8,966 nt of DNA from Clostridia bacterium. Its GTDB lineage: Bacteria; Bacillota; Clostridia; Oscillospirales; CAG-272. This document shows positions 1-8,744 of the stretch, in pieces. Under the pieces are notes generated by a model. It was not told the origin of the DNA. It did no database searches and saw nothing but the letters and a program-made list of their open reading frames with translations. A program made the translations under genes and the position numbers. Where the stretch lies: the NCBI GenBank assembly GCA_017452565.1, contig JAFTMF010000002.1, positions 1-8,966 on the forward strand, given 5' to 3'. How positions within the stretch are numbered: position 1 is the stretch's first letter; each line of letters opens with the position of its first letter.

Positions 1-4
1 AATC

Positions 5-2212
5 TTACTTGGCAACACCGTTTACGTTTACGTCGGCAATGCGGGCGATGCCGCTCTCGCCGGGATCGGTGACGGTGATGCGCATATATCTGCCATCGGT
101 GGCTTCGAAGGAGAGACATACCCAATCAGCAGTATTGTCAGCAACCGAGGTAACTTCCTTCCAAGTAGTGCCGTCGGTGCTGACTTCCACCTTGATCGCC
201 TTTGCATTGTCGGCAGAAGTGAACTTGTCGCCCTCCATACCTGCAAAGAAGATCGAAGCCTCACTGAGGGAGTAGGTTGCGCCGAAGTCCAGCGTTACCC
301 AGCCTTCGCCGCCCTCAGCCGCTTCCCAAACGGTGTCGGGAGTGCCGTCTACCACCAGTGCGGCGCCCTCGGCGTTGGAGGATGCGCTGACCGTCACGTC
401 AGAGCGGAGGGTCAGATCGTAGGGCATACCCTTGGCCTGATTGTACAGATTGAAGTAGTGGTCGGCACGAACGAACTCTACCACGTCCTCACCGTAGGTC
501 TTGGCGTACAGATCGGAGAGGTGTTTCTCAAACTGAATGACCTCGTTCATATTGTGGAACGCCCAAACCGATACCTGACAGGAAACGAATACGGGAGCAC
601 TGCCGTCGTACTTCAGATACTTCACGGCGTTGGTAATATCGCCGGTCATATCGGTGAGGGGAGTGGTACCTGCCTCGTTCTTGGCAAAGTAACCGGGGGT
701 GAGCTGCTGGATCAGCATATCGTTGGTCACGCCGGTAAATCCTGCATTCAGACTGCCGTTGGTAAAGTGCTGAACGGTGATACCGTACAGATAATCGCTC
801 TCGGAGGAGTAAATCTCTCTCTGCGACTTGCTGAGGTTATCCCAAATGGTCACGGCACGCAGACCGGTTCTCGCCAGATAGCGGTCGGTCATATTGACGA
901 ATGCAGAGAAATGCTCGTCATTGGTGAAATTATTGCCCGTATTGGGGCCGAACGTGTTCATAGGGATGGTATAGCCCAGACCGGAAGGACCGCAGACGAA
1001 GCACTCCATCTCGGTAGCAGACTCGTAGTAGTAGTTCATCATACCCGGTGCTACGTCCAGCAGAGCGGGGCTGATGGTCCAGTTGATCGGGATTTTGCCT
1101 CTGTAGAAGCGTGCGGAATCCCAATACTCCTTCATGGCGTTCATATCGTACTGGATATTGTCGCCGTCACTGAAGTAGAAGGCGATGTAAATCTTATTCT
1201 CCAGCTCCGGCATATCGGGAACGGCGTTGATTTTCACGTCGATATCCTGAGAGAAAATGGAAGGAGCGTTGAAGAAGTCGCAGGGTACGCAAGCAAGGCC
1301 GTACTTAGCGGCGATGGTCATCAGCTCACGCTCCTGACCGTTCCAGCCCATGAGCATAGACTCACCGGGGGTGAGATCGCCGAAGAACTTCTTCATCAGC
1401 GCCAGCTCCTGACGATCCTGATTGCTGCAGGACATATGGATCACGGCCGCACCGCTGGCTGCTGCCAGATCTCGCATCTGATGGTAGGTAGGATTCTGCA
1501 CGAAGAGCAGACGGCGGGAGCAATCTTTCCAATAGTTATCGTACAGATGCTGGTACACGTCCACCCGCTTGGTGAATTCCAGATCGGTGAGGTCTTCCAC
1601 TACGGGCAGCTCGATGCCCCGCTTATACCAGGCACGGTAAAGGCTGTCGGTAATGGGGATTGCGCCCTTGATATTGGCAACGGTGGTGGCAAGGTTCACG
1701 ATATCCTCGCAGGCCTTCTCCTGCTTGGAGAAGTAAAGCACCACGCCCGAAATCTCGGAGGCGTACTTCTTTACGATGGCATCCCGATCGCCTACGGTCA
1801 CTGCCTTGGTAGCGGTATAGCCGTAGACCTTCGCCCACTGCTCTACCTTATCAATATAAACCGCCATACGGGTACCGCGGGCGTTTACCAGACCGGACAT
1901 ACAAACCAGCGCGTGGCGTTCCGCATCGGTGAGATTGCCGCCGTCGATCACGTCCAGCTGACCGGTTCCCTTGGGGAAGGTGGGGAACACCTGCTCTGCA
2001 TCCCAAGACAGCTGGGAGGGGGAGGGGGTGTTGGGCGTGGTGGGATAGGCGATGGTAGTAGTGGTGAAGGCAGGACGAATGACCTCTTTGGTGGTGGTTG
2101 CCGAAGTGGTGGTGCCGTCATCCTCGGATGCATTGTTGCAAGCAAGCAGCAGAGAGAGGGACAACAGTCCCGCCAGCAGAGCGGCAGTCAGACGGAGAAC
2201 GGGATGTTTCAT
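5..2212 (-). CDS. GxGYxYP-family secreted lipoprotein with C-terminal discoidin domain
   Basis: A 735-residue exported lipoprotein, probably acting on or binding polysaccharide at the cell surface; the enzymatic reaction of this family is unproven. Residues 1-25 form a lipoprotein signal peptide: a basic start, a Leu/Ala core, and the lipobox L22-L23-A24-C25, with Cys25 as the lipidated residue. Residues 26-66 are a Thr/Ser/Pro-rich linker. From about residue 85 the sequence matches the GxGYxYP N-terminal domain, starting with a D-V-I-D-G-G-N-L-T segment. The core domain follows, with the acidic motif D349-G-D-N352 and the family signature at 411-417, read here as GLGYTIP, so the usual second Tyr is Ile. 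Residues about 605-733 form a beta-rich F5/8 type C (discoidin) domain, as in carbohydrate-binding modules. ATG is preceded by AGAAAGGA (2220-2227) at 7 nt. The gene is monocistronic as far as visible and divergent from the helicase operon. Family assignment is confident; function is inferred. Confidence 0.88.
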   Translation of the reverse strand: MKHPVLRLTAALLAGLLSLSLLLACNNASEDDGTTTSATTTKEVIRPAFTTTTIAYPTTPNTPSPSQLSWDAEQVFPTFPKGTGQLDVIDGGNLTDAERHALVCMSGLVNARGTRMAVYIDKVEQWAKVYGYTATKAVTVGDRDAIVKKYASEISGVVLYFSKQEKACEDIVNLATTVANIKGAIPITDSLYRAWYKRGIELPVVEDLTDLEFTKRVDVYQHLYDNYWKDCSRRLLFVQNPTYHQMRDLAAASGAAVIHMSCSNQDRQELALMKKFFGDLTPGESMLMGWNGQERELMTIAAKYGLACVPCDFFNAPSIFSQDIDVKINAVPDMPELENKIYIAFYFSDGDNIQYDMNAMKEYWDSARFYRGKIPINWTISPALLDVAPGMMNYYYESATEMECFVCGPSGLGYTIPMNTFGPNTGNNFTNDEHFSAFVNMTDRYLARTGLRAVTIWDNLSKSQREIYSSESDYLYGITVQHFTNGSLNAGFTGVTNDMLIQQLTPGYFAKNEAGTTPLTDMTGDITNAVKYLKYDGSAPVFVSCQVSVWAFHNMNEVIQFEKHLSDLYAKTYGEDVVEFVRADHYFNLYNQAKGMPYDLTLRSDVTVSASSNAEGAALVVDGTPDTVWEAAEGGEGWVTLDFGATYSLSEASIFFAGMEGDKFTSADNAKAIKVEVSTDGTTWKEVTSVADNTADWVCLSFEATDGRYMRITVTDPGESGIARIADVNVNGVAK

Positions 2213-2256
2213 AGGGAAATCCTTTCTGATTATGAAATCGATGGGTTGATAATATG

Positions 2257-2285
2257 ATTATAGCATATTTCGTGATACTTTACAA
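2257..2285 (-). promoter_or_regulatory. Sigma-A-type promoter of the lipoprotein gene
   Basis: On the minus strand the -35 hexamer TTGTAA (2280-2285) and -10 hexamer TATAAT (2257-2262) are separated by exactly 17 bp. A TG one base upstream of the -10 makes it an extended -10. Immediately upstream of the -35 lies an AT-rich stretch with an 8-base A/T tract (2291-2298 as A on the plus strand), placed like an UP element. Transcription would start near 2250, giving a leader of roughly 40 nt before the ATG at 2212. No operator or riboswitch is evident. Confidence 0.75.
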
Positions 2286-2343
2286 GTAGTAAAAAAAATA
2301 AATCCAAACTCTGTAAAATTTTCACAAAAAGGAGAAAATATTG

Positions 2344-2372
2344 TTGTATCTACGCAGGTTTTGTGGTATAAT
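2344..2372 (+). promoter_or_regulatory. Sigma-A-type promoter of the helicase operon
   Basis: TTGTAT (2344-2349) and TATAAT (2367-2372) are spaced by 17 bp, and TG at 2364-2365 makes an extended -10. Transcription would start near 2379, leaving a leader of about 74 nt that contains a 9-base A run (2396-2404) and ends in the strong ribosome binding site AAGGAG (2441-2446). The match to consensus suggests expression by the housekeeping sigma factor rather than strict induction. No convincing repressor site is visible. Confidence 0.72.
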
Positions 2373-2452
2373 GAAAGTTAACCATACGGCTATTCAAAAA
2401 AAAACACTTGTATGGAACTCACACCTTGAAGCCTCATTGAAAGGAGATCTCT

Positions 2453-5400
2453 ATGACTGCCAATTTAATGAACAGAAAATTAGAGCTTTGGAGACACCGC
2501 CTATTGGATCTGGGCAAACGAAACCGTATGATCAATTATCGCGAGACCAAACGCTCCACCATCAGAATCACCGAGCCCTCCTACAATGAGCTGTTCCGTC
2601 GGATTGCCATCAGCGAGGATACCCTGACCTTCCGACGCACGGTAGATCGGGACAGCGATCTCCGGGTCTATTCGATGCTCTCTCTGATGGACACCCTCTC
2701 CGCTCCCTTAGACGTGCGCATCGGCGATATCGAAACCAATCTGGCCGCCGCCGAGTGTCAGAAAACCCTGCGGAATATGCGCACCTCCGCCCGTCTTGCC
2801 CAAGAGGAACAGGGTACCAACATCCTCTATCTGGCCTTCGGCTTTTTGGAATGGAAGGAAACACCGGGAGCAAACGAGCCTTGGCTCCGCTCTCCTTTGG
2901 TGATGGTGCCGGCAGTGCTGTCCTTGCCCACCCTCCACTCTCCCTTCACGCTGTCCAAGCACGAGGACGATATCGTGGTCAATCCCACGCTGGAATACTA
3001 TCTCCAGTCTCAGATGGGTATTACCCTGCCCACCTTCGACGAGGATCGGGAGAGTCTGGACGATTATTTCACCCGTGTGGAAGAGATAGCCGATCAGAAC
3101 GGCTGGCGAGTGGTGCGCGAGGTAAGTCTTGCCCTGCTCTCCTTCCTGAAGATCACTATGTACAACGATCTTACCCGCAACGAGGAGCGCATCCGCCAAA
3201 ATCCCGTAATCCGTGCTATGTGCGGTGACGGTGCGGCCGCCAATACCCTGCCTGAAGCAGCCGAGAATTTCTCCCCCGATTCGGTCAGCACCACCGATTG
3301 CTATCAGGTAATGAGCGCCGACTCCAGCCAGCAGGATGCCATCTATTATTCCAAGCACAATATCAGCTTCGTGATGCAAGGCCCTCCCGGCACCGGTAAG
3401 AGCCAGACCATCACCAACATCATCGCCGAGGCGCTGGCCGATGGAAAGAAGGTTCTCTTCGTCTCCGAGAAAATGGCGGCGCTGCAGGTGGTGTACCGCC
3501 GTTTGCAGGAAGCCCATTTGGGCGATTTCTGTCTCCCCCTCCACAGCTACCGCGCCAACAAAAAGGAGATTTTGGAGCAAATCGGCGCTAATTTGCAATT
3601 AAAGCCCATTACCGTCCGGGATTCCGCTATGAATCAGCTGGGCGAGCTGCTCACCTGCCGTAATCAACTCAACGAATATGCAAGCGAGCTGCACCGTCCC
3701 GTAGAGCCGCTGAATCTCAGCTGTTACGAAGTGTTCGGCAGATTGGAAGCCCTCAAGGACCTGCCGATGATTCAGTTTGCCCTTGCAGACGTTGCAGAAA
3801 TCTCGCAAAATCAGTTTCAGGTCTACCGTGACCTTCTGCAGACCTACCGTCTTTCGGTGGAAAGAATGAGCGGAGACATCCGAGACAATCCGTGGGAAGG
3901 ATTCATCTGCCGCCGCATTACTGCGGACTATCTCGGCACGCTGAACAACTCGCTGGCAGACACCGTTGTATTTCTCACGTTCTGCCGGGAGAGCGCAGAT
4001 CAACTGCCCGAATGCGAGGCACTCTTTGCCCATCTGACTCCCGAGCTGCTCCCGGAATTCTCTGCAGCACTCACCCGAATCATTCCCCTTCCCGCACTTC
4101 CCGCGCACTGGACAGAAGCTGAAAATGAATTTGATCTGCCTGCCGCACGGGATGCCGCCAATCGAGGAAACGAGCTGTATACCAATTTGCTCTCCACCCG
4201 CAGCGCAATCGCAAAGGTGTTTGAAGATTCGGTATACGATTTCAATCGGGAGGAATGGCAAAAAGTCACAAGCGCTGCCGCCGAACGGCTGCAGGCCGCA
4301 TCTTTTGCATCCCCCAACGAGACCGCCCATTATTTTGCCCACAGCAAACCCTTGATCGACGGCTGTATCGCCCTGAATCGACAACTGGATAGTCTTTGCA
4401 ACATCAATCAATCCATCAACAAGCTGCTGGGCACGAATCTATCCGCCGCTGAAATCAACCGTAATACCTATAGCCGACTGCTTCCTCTGATGCAGGCAGG
4501 CATTCTTCCCCAAAAGAACTGGTTTACCGAAGAGATCAGTGAGATTACCGCTTGGCTGGATGCCGCCCGTCGGACCGCCGCAGATCTCCAATCCCGCAGA
4601 GCCGATCTGCTGTCCCGCTGGGAGCCCGCGGTGCTGACCTTCGACTACGCTCCGATTCTGCAACGCTACAAAACCGATTACACCGGCTTCTTCCGTAATT
4701 TCAACCGCCAATACCACGCCGATCAGCGGCAGATCAAGGGGTTTTCCAGAACCGTTCTGAAAAAACTCCCCGACACGATGGCAGTAGAACTGCTCAGACA
4801 GCTCCAAGCCTATCACGAATGTGTGGATTGGTTTGCAAATAATAACGCTCAGCTTGCATCCTATTTAGGCAGTCATTACACCGGTGAGACTACCGATTGG
4901 GATACAATACTTGCCAATCTGCAGCACACCGAAGAAATCAAACGAGTCTTCCGCGGCAAGGTTCCCACTGCATTGCAAGACCTTCTTTGTGCCGATCATA
5001 CCGAGCAAGCGGCTCGTCTTGCCGTCCTGCTGGAGGAATACGATTCGGCAGCAAGCAAGGCCAATACGATCATCGGACAGCACCGTCTGCAGGTAAGCCT
5101 CAAGAAAAACGCTGCCGAAACTATGAAAACGGTGCAATCCGCGCTGGACGATCTGCGGATTCTCTCCCGCCAGTTCACCGTAATTGCCGCTCATCTGCAA
5201 AACTCCGACACCGCCTATCCCGAGATTGCAAGCACCCTCCGTCTCCCCGACGAATACGCACGGTTGACCGAAGAGATCAACCGAGAGACCGAAAACTTCC
5301 GCTCCGCCTTCGACTTCTTGTATCGGGGGGAAGAAACCGATTGGAATGAACTCCTTCGGCTGCTGGGTGAGGTGGAAGCACTGCGGCAATCCCCCTGCTA

Positions 5401-7999
5401 TCCCCTGCTCCTGCCGCTGATGAGAGCCACCCCCGAAAGACGGTCCGAGCTGTCCGCTATGGCAGAGGCACTTTCCCGTCGCATCCCGGCAGGCATCGAG
5501 ACCTGCGGCCGGGTTGCCGATCAGTTTGACGGCAACGCCGCTCTGCGCTCAGCTTCTCTTGCCGCTCTCCTGCCGAAGCTGTCGGGTTGTCTGGAGCAAA
5601 TCGACGATCTGGAAAACTGGGTAGACTATCAGGAAGCCAAAAGTGCCTGTGCCGAGGGCGGTCTTGCCGACTTCATCGAAAAGGCAGAGGATGCTGAGAT
5701 TCTGTCGCAAATTCAGGATTGCTTTATCGCAGGTGTCTATCGGATGTGGCTGGAAGGAGTGTTTGAGAACACCGATGCCCTCCGCCGATTCCGCCGTTCC
5801 GCACAGGATCAGCGAATCGCACGCTTCATCGAGCTGGACGATCTTCAGCTGCTTATCGCACAGATGCGCATTAGGCAGAAGCTCATTGCAGACCTTCCCT
5901 CGGTGCATCGACTGGTAAAAGCCACCGATGAGGTTGCTATCCTCAACAAGGAGCTTGGTAAAAAGCGGAACATTCTTCCCCTCAGACGATTGTTCCGTCA
6001 GATTCCCAATCTGCTGCTGCGGTTAAAACCCTGTCTGATGATGTCGCCGCTGTCTGTTTCCTACTTCCTGGAAACCGAAGCCTATCATTTCGATCTGGTC
6101 ATCTTCGACGAGGCGTCCCAGATCTTCCCCGAAGATGCCATCGGCGCCATTTTCCGCGGTGCGCAGGTGATTGTGGCAGGCGACAGCAAGCAGCTCCCGC
6201 CTACTAATTTCTTCGCTACCGCTACCAACAACTCCGACGATCAGTACGATCCCGACGAAAACGATGAAAGCGAGGACAGCGCCAACGCCATCGTCTCCGA
6301 CTCCATTTTGGAAGAGACCGCATCGGTTCTGCCCAACCGCACCCTGCTCTGGCACTACCGCAGCCGTCACGAGAGCCTCATCGCCTTCTCCAACAGAGAG
6401 ATCTATCGGAACAATTTGATCACCTTCCCCGATCAGGCGCTGAACGTCCCCGATATGGGCGTAGAATACGTCTACGTGGAGGATGGCGTCTACGAAGGCG
6501 GCGGCAAAAACCGCAATCTGCGGGAGGCAGAGCGCTGCGTAGAGCTGGTGGAGGCACACATCAAACAGCATCCCAAGCGTTCGCTGGGAATTATCGCCTT
6601 CAGCCAGAAACAGCAAACCGCCATCGAGGAAGCAATCATCGCCTTCCGCCGTGGCTCGCCCCAGTACGAATGGTTCTTCGACGAAAACAAGGAAGAGCCC
6701 TTCTTCGTGAAGAATCTGGAAAACGTACAGGGTGACGAGCGAGACACCATTATTTTCAGCATTTGCTACGCCAAGGACAGAAGCGGAAAGATGTATATGC
6801 GCTTCGGTCCGCTGGGTCAGGACGGCGGCGAACGACGGCTCAACGTTGCCATCACCCGTGCTAAGTGCAATATCAAGCTGGTGGGATCTATCCACGCATC
6901 GGATATTGATCTCAGCCGCACCGAGGCCGAGGGCGTACGGATGCTCCGCTCCTATATCGAATTTGCAGGCCGAGGCACCTCTGCCCTGCGCCCTGTGGAT
7001 GATCACGCTATGCCCGAGGGCGGCGATCTCTTCTGTGACGCTATGGAGGCCTTCCTCACCGATCACGGCTATCGGGTGAAAAAGCACGTGGGATGCTCCG
7101 ATTACAAGATCGACCTTGCCATCGTAGATCCCGGGGATGAGAACCGCTTTATTGCAGGCATCGAATGTGACGGACAGTCCTACATCCAAGGCAAGACCGC
7201 CCGTGACCGAGATCATCTGCGCCGAGGCGTAATGGAAGGCCGCGGATGGAAGCTCTACCGCATTTGGTCCACCGAATGGAACCGCAATCCCGAGGAAGAG
7301 GGAGAGGCACTCCTTACCTTCCTGCGCTCGCTGACCGAAAATACGCCCGCCCCTGCATCCGATCCCGATGCTCCTGCCGAGCCCGGTCTGGATAGCATCG
7401 TCAGGGAGATTTCCCCGGAAGGGGGCAAAATCAGCGTTGCCAATCCCTTCAACTTCGCCTATTATGCCGAAGCCGATTGGACTGCCGCCAAGCATTCCCG
7501 TTCCAAGGATCAGCTGACCCGTCTCAGCGAGACGATTCTGCACGTGCTAAATGTGGAGCAGCCCATGCATATGGATCTTCTGTACAGACGGATCGCTCCC
7601 TCTCTCCCCGAAGGAAAGGTCACCGAAACGGCTCGCTCCCGGATCGATCTTGCCATTTCCCGCAAGCTGGGGACAAAGATTGCCATCGACGGTGATCGCT
7701 TTATCCGATTGATCCCCGAAACGCCCGTGACCGTGCGCATCCCCCGTCAAGGGGACACGCCCCGTCCGATGGAATATATCCCCACCGAGGAGGTGGCTGC
7801 CGCAATGGTTCGTATTGCCACCCACTCTATCGGCATCAATCGGGATGATCTGACCTTGGAATGTGCCCGCGCCTTCGGATTCGAGCGCAAGGGTCCCCGA
7901 ATCAAAGCCAAAACCGATGCCGCTCTCCAATATCTGGAAGAGCACGGCACCATTCGCATCATTGATGAAAAAGTGCAACTGATAGGAGACGCAGAATGA
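2453..7999 (+). CDS. DUF4011 / SF1 helicase / Vsr-like (MTES) nuclease / DUF3320 protein
   Basis: A 1848-residue cytoplasmic ATP-dependent nucleic-acid translocase fused to a nuclease, probably acting in defence against foreign DNA. Domains in order: DUF4011 from about residue 11, with its W-R-H-R-L-L-D-L-G-K-R-N-R opening; a Q-motif-like S-S-Q-Q (291-294); Walker A GPPGTGKS (310-317); a long mostly helical insert (about 450-1150); Walker B D1219-E-A-S; motif III G1243-D-S-K-Q-L-P-P; an acidic loop (1262-1275); W1300-H-Y-R-S-R; V1425-Q-G-D-E-R-D; motif VI N1464-V-A-I-T-R-A-K. The helicase core is of the Upf1/COG1112 type. A Vsr/MTES-type nuclease follows (about 1525-1620), with E1532, D1554, E1571-C-D-G, A-R-D-R-D and a G-W...R-I-W-S-T-E-W end. 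DUF3320 lies at about 1680-1745, then a second winged-helix-like segment (about 1765-1845). The His usually following Tyr1577 is Ile1578. The start is supported by AAGGAG 6 nt upstream. The frame is intact throughout. It resembles stand-alone DUF4011-helicase-Vsr antiphage proteins (I recall the name Hhe). Domains are certain; the defence role is inferred. Confidence 0.92.
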   Translation: MTANLMNRKLELWRHRLLDLGKRNRMINYRETKRSTIRITEPSYNELFRRIAISEDTLTFRRTVDRDSDLRVYSMLSLMDTLSAPLDVRIGDIETNLAAAECQKTLRNMRTSARLAQEEQGTNILYLAFGFLEWKETPGANEPWLRSPLVMVPAVLSLPTLHSPFTLSKHEDDIVVNPTLEYYLQSQMGITLPTFDEDRESLDDYFTRVEEIADQNGWRVVREVSLALLSFLKITMYNDLTRNEERIRQNPVIRAMCGDGAAANTLPEAAENFSPDSVSTTDCYQVMSADSSQQDAIYYSKHNISFVMQGPPGTGKSQTITNIIAEALADGKKVLFVSEKMAALQVVYRRLQEAHLGDFCLPLHSYRANKKEILEQIGANLQLKPITVRDSAMNQLGELLTCRNQLNEYASELHRPVEPLNLSCYEVFGRLEALKDLPMIQFALADVAEISQNQFQVYRDLLQTYRLSVERMSGDIRDNPWEGFICRRITADYLGTLNNSLADTVVFLTFCRESADQLPECEALFAHLTPELLPEFSAALTRIIPLPALPAHWTEAENEFDLPAARDAANRGNELYTNLLSTRSAIAKVFEDSVYDFNREEWQKVTSAAAERLQAASFASPNETAHYFAHSKPLIDGCIALNRQLDSLCNINQSINKLLGTNLSAAEINRNTYSRLLPLMQAGILPQKNWFTEEISEITAWLDAARRTAADLQSRRADLLSRWEPAVLTFDYAPILQRYKTDYTGFFRNFNRQYHADQRQIKGFSRTVLKKLPDTMAVELLRQLQAYHECVDWFANNNAQLASYLGSHYTGETTDWDTILANLQHTEEIKRVFRGKVPTALQDLLCADHTEQAARLAVLLEEYDSAASKANTIIGQHRLQVSLKKNAAETMKTVQSALDDLRILSRQFTVIAAHLQNSDTAYPEIASTLRLPDEYARLTEEINRETENFRSAFDFLYRGEETDWNELLRLLGEVEALRQSPCYPLLLPLMRATPERRSELSAMAEALSRRIPAGIETCGRVADQFDGNAALRSASLAALLPKLSGCLEQIDDLENWVDYQEAKSACAEGGLADFIEKAEDAEILSQIQDCFIAGVYRMWLEGVFENTDALRRFRRSAQDQRIARFIELDDLQLLIAQMRIRQKLIADLPSVHRLVKATDEVAILNKELGKKRNILPLRRLFRQIPNLLLRLKPCLMMSPLSVSYFLETEAYHFDLVIFDEASQIFPEDAIGAIFRGAQVIVAGDSKQLPPTNFFATATNNSDDQYDPDENDESEDSANAIVSDSILEETASVLPNRTLLWHYRSRHESLIAFSNREIYRNNLITFPDQALNVPDMGVEYVYVEDGVYEGGGKNRNLREAERCVELVEAHIKQHPKRSLGIIAFSQKQQTAIEEAIIAFRRGSPQYEWFFDENKEEPFFVKNLENVQGDERDTIIFSICYAKDRSGKMYMRFGPLGQDGGERRLNVAITRAKCNIKLVGSIHASDIDLSRTEAEGVRMLRSYIEFAGRGTSALRPVDDHAMPEGGDLFCDAMEAFLTDHGYRVKKHVGCSDYKIDLAIVDPGDENRFIAGIECDGQSYIQGKTARDRDHLRRGVMEGRGWKLYRIWSTEWNRNPEEEGEALLTFLRSLTENTPAPASDPDAPAEPGLDSIVREISPEGGKISVANPFNFAYYAEADWTAAKHSRSKDQLTRLSETILHVLNVEQPMHMDLLYRRIAPSLPEGKVTETARSRIDLAISRKLGTKIAIDGDRFIRLIPETPVTVRIPRQGDTPRPMEYIPTEEVAAAMVRIATHSIGINRDDLTLECARAFGFERKGPRIKAKTDAALQYLEEHGTIRIIDEKVQLIGDAE

Positions 8000-8733
8000 A
8001 CGATCAACAGAATTCCTCTTTGAAAGTATCTATCCGCCTCTCCGAAGGCAACTTTGCATCTGCTCAGACCACCGAACCGGCGGAAGACGAGGTTGTGGGC
8101 GATCCTTCCCTGAAGGTTGCCTTCTTTCGGGAAAAGCCGCCGGACGAGCACACCCAGCCCTGTCAAGGGGAGGCTACCGACGATCCCCTCTCCCCCGGGA
8201 ATGAGGAGATCCCCGCCGCAGAGCCTGCATCACCTCCCACCGTCCCCGCTCCCTTTGGTCAGCCCTACGAAACGGTAGGTGCGCTGGGGTGTGAGATGCT
8301 GGAGCGCATCCGCCGCGGCCGTGCCCCCGATCTGACCAAGCTGGATGCACTCCTGCGAGAGCGGCAGATCAGCGGCTATCTCTCCCGGGTGGAGCCGGTA
8401 GATTATTCCCTGCAAGAGGCCGTGTTTACGGCAGAAACCGAGCATCAGATTCGGGAGCTTACCAAAACACAGCGGCTGCTGCATCTCTACACCGTAGCGT
8501 TTCTCATCGCAGACAACAAGCACTTCGTGGCAGACGGCACCGAAATTGCAGATATTGATGGACTGAACGCCTATATGAAATCCCTTTTGGATGCCTCCTA
8601 TCGGGATTTGGAGCGATTCTGCCATCGGATGGTAAGCTACGACGGCGTGCTGGATCCCCAGCTGGAAGCGTGGCTCACCGTTCTGGGCAAGGCCGATCTG
8701 CTGGATGCGTGGCGGCTCAAGATTCGCGGATAA
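7996..8733 (+). CDS. Uncharacterised 245-aa protein, translationally coupled to the helicase-nuclease
   Basis: I do not recognise the family. The ATG overlaps the helicase stop as ATGA, and AGGAG (7984-7988) lies 7 nt upstream inside the preceding gene, so the start is well supported and translation is probably coupled. Residues 1 to about 90 are rich in Pro, Glu, Asp, Ser and Ala, and are probably disordered. They contain two S-L-K-V tetrapeptides exactly 30 residues apart (8-11 and 38-41), each followed by an aromatic-containing stretch. Residues about 93-245 look compact and helical, with repeated Leu/charged helices and no signal peptide or membrane segment. I see no nuclease, ATPase, methylase or zinc-binding motif. 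A disordered tail plus helical body suits an adaptor or regulator binding the helicase or a phage factor, but this is a guess from context. It is the last gene before the palindromic hairpin, and its base composition is like that of the helicase gene, so the pair seem to share a history. Confidence 0.85.
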   Translation: MNDQQNSSLKVSIRLSEGNFASAQTTEPAEDEVVGDPSLKVAFFREKPPDEHTQPCQGEATDDPLSPGNEEIPAAEPASPPTVPAPFGQPYETVGALGCEMLERIRRGRAPDLTKLDALLRERQISGYLSRVEPVDYSLQEAVFTAETEHQIRELTKTQRLLHLYTVAFLIADNKHFVADGTEIADIDGLNAYMKSLLDASYRDLERFCHRMVSYDGVLDPQLEAWLTVLGKADLLDAWRLKIRG

Positions 8734-8744
8734 GTACCAACAAC

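Noticed and set aside
458..2257. A 599-codon open frame on the plus strand, antisense to the lipoprotein gene
   Set aside because: Its product shows no recognisable domain and is rich in Gly, Val, His and Ile in a way typical of antisense reading. The minus-strand frame has a signal peptide, lipobox, family motifs, promoter and ribosome binding site.
2382..2415. CCATAC/GTATGG inverted repeat in the helicase leader, considered as a riboswitch or attenuator
   Set aside because: Only 6 bp pair across a 22-nt loop containing an A run, with no terminator hairpin or conserved riboswitch core.
2341..2589. An 82-codon TTG-started frame with AAGGAG-like sequence upstream (about 2329-2335), overlapping the helicase start
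   Set aside because: The predicted promoter -10 (2367-2372) lies inside it, so the operon transcript would not contain its start. It then runs out of frame into the helicase gene and its product has no recognisable features.
6023..7543. A 506-codon open frame on the minus strand, antisense to the helicase motor and nuclease
   Set aside because: It lies opposite the most conserved motifs of the helicase, has no clear ribosome binding site or domain, and is explained by codon bias on the coding strand. The same holds for the shorter minus-strand frames at 2708-3598 and 3599-4411.
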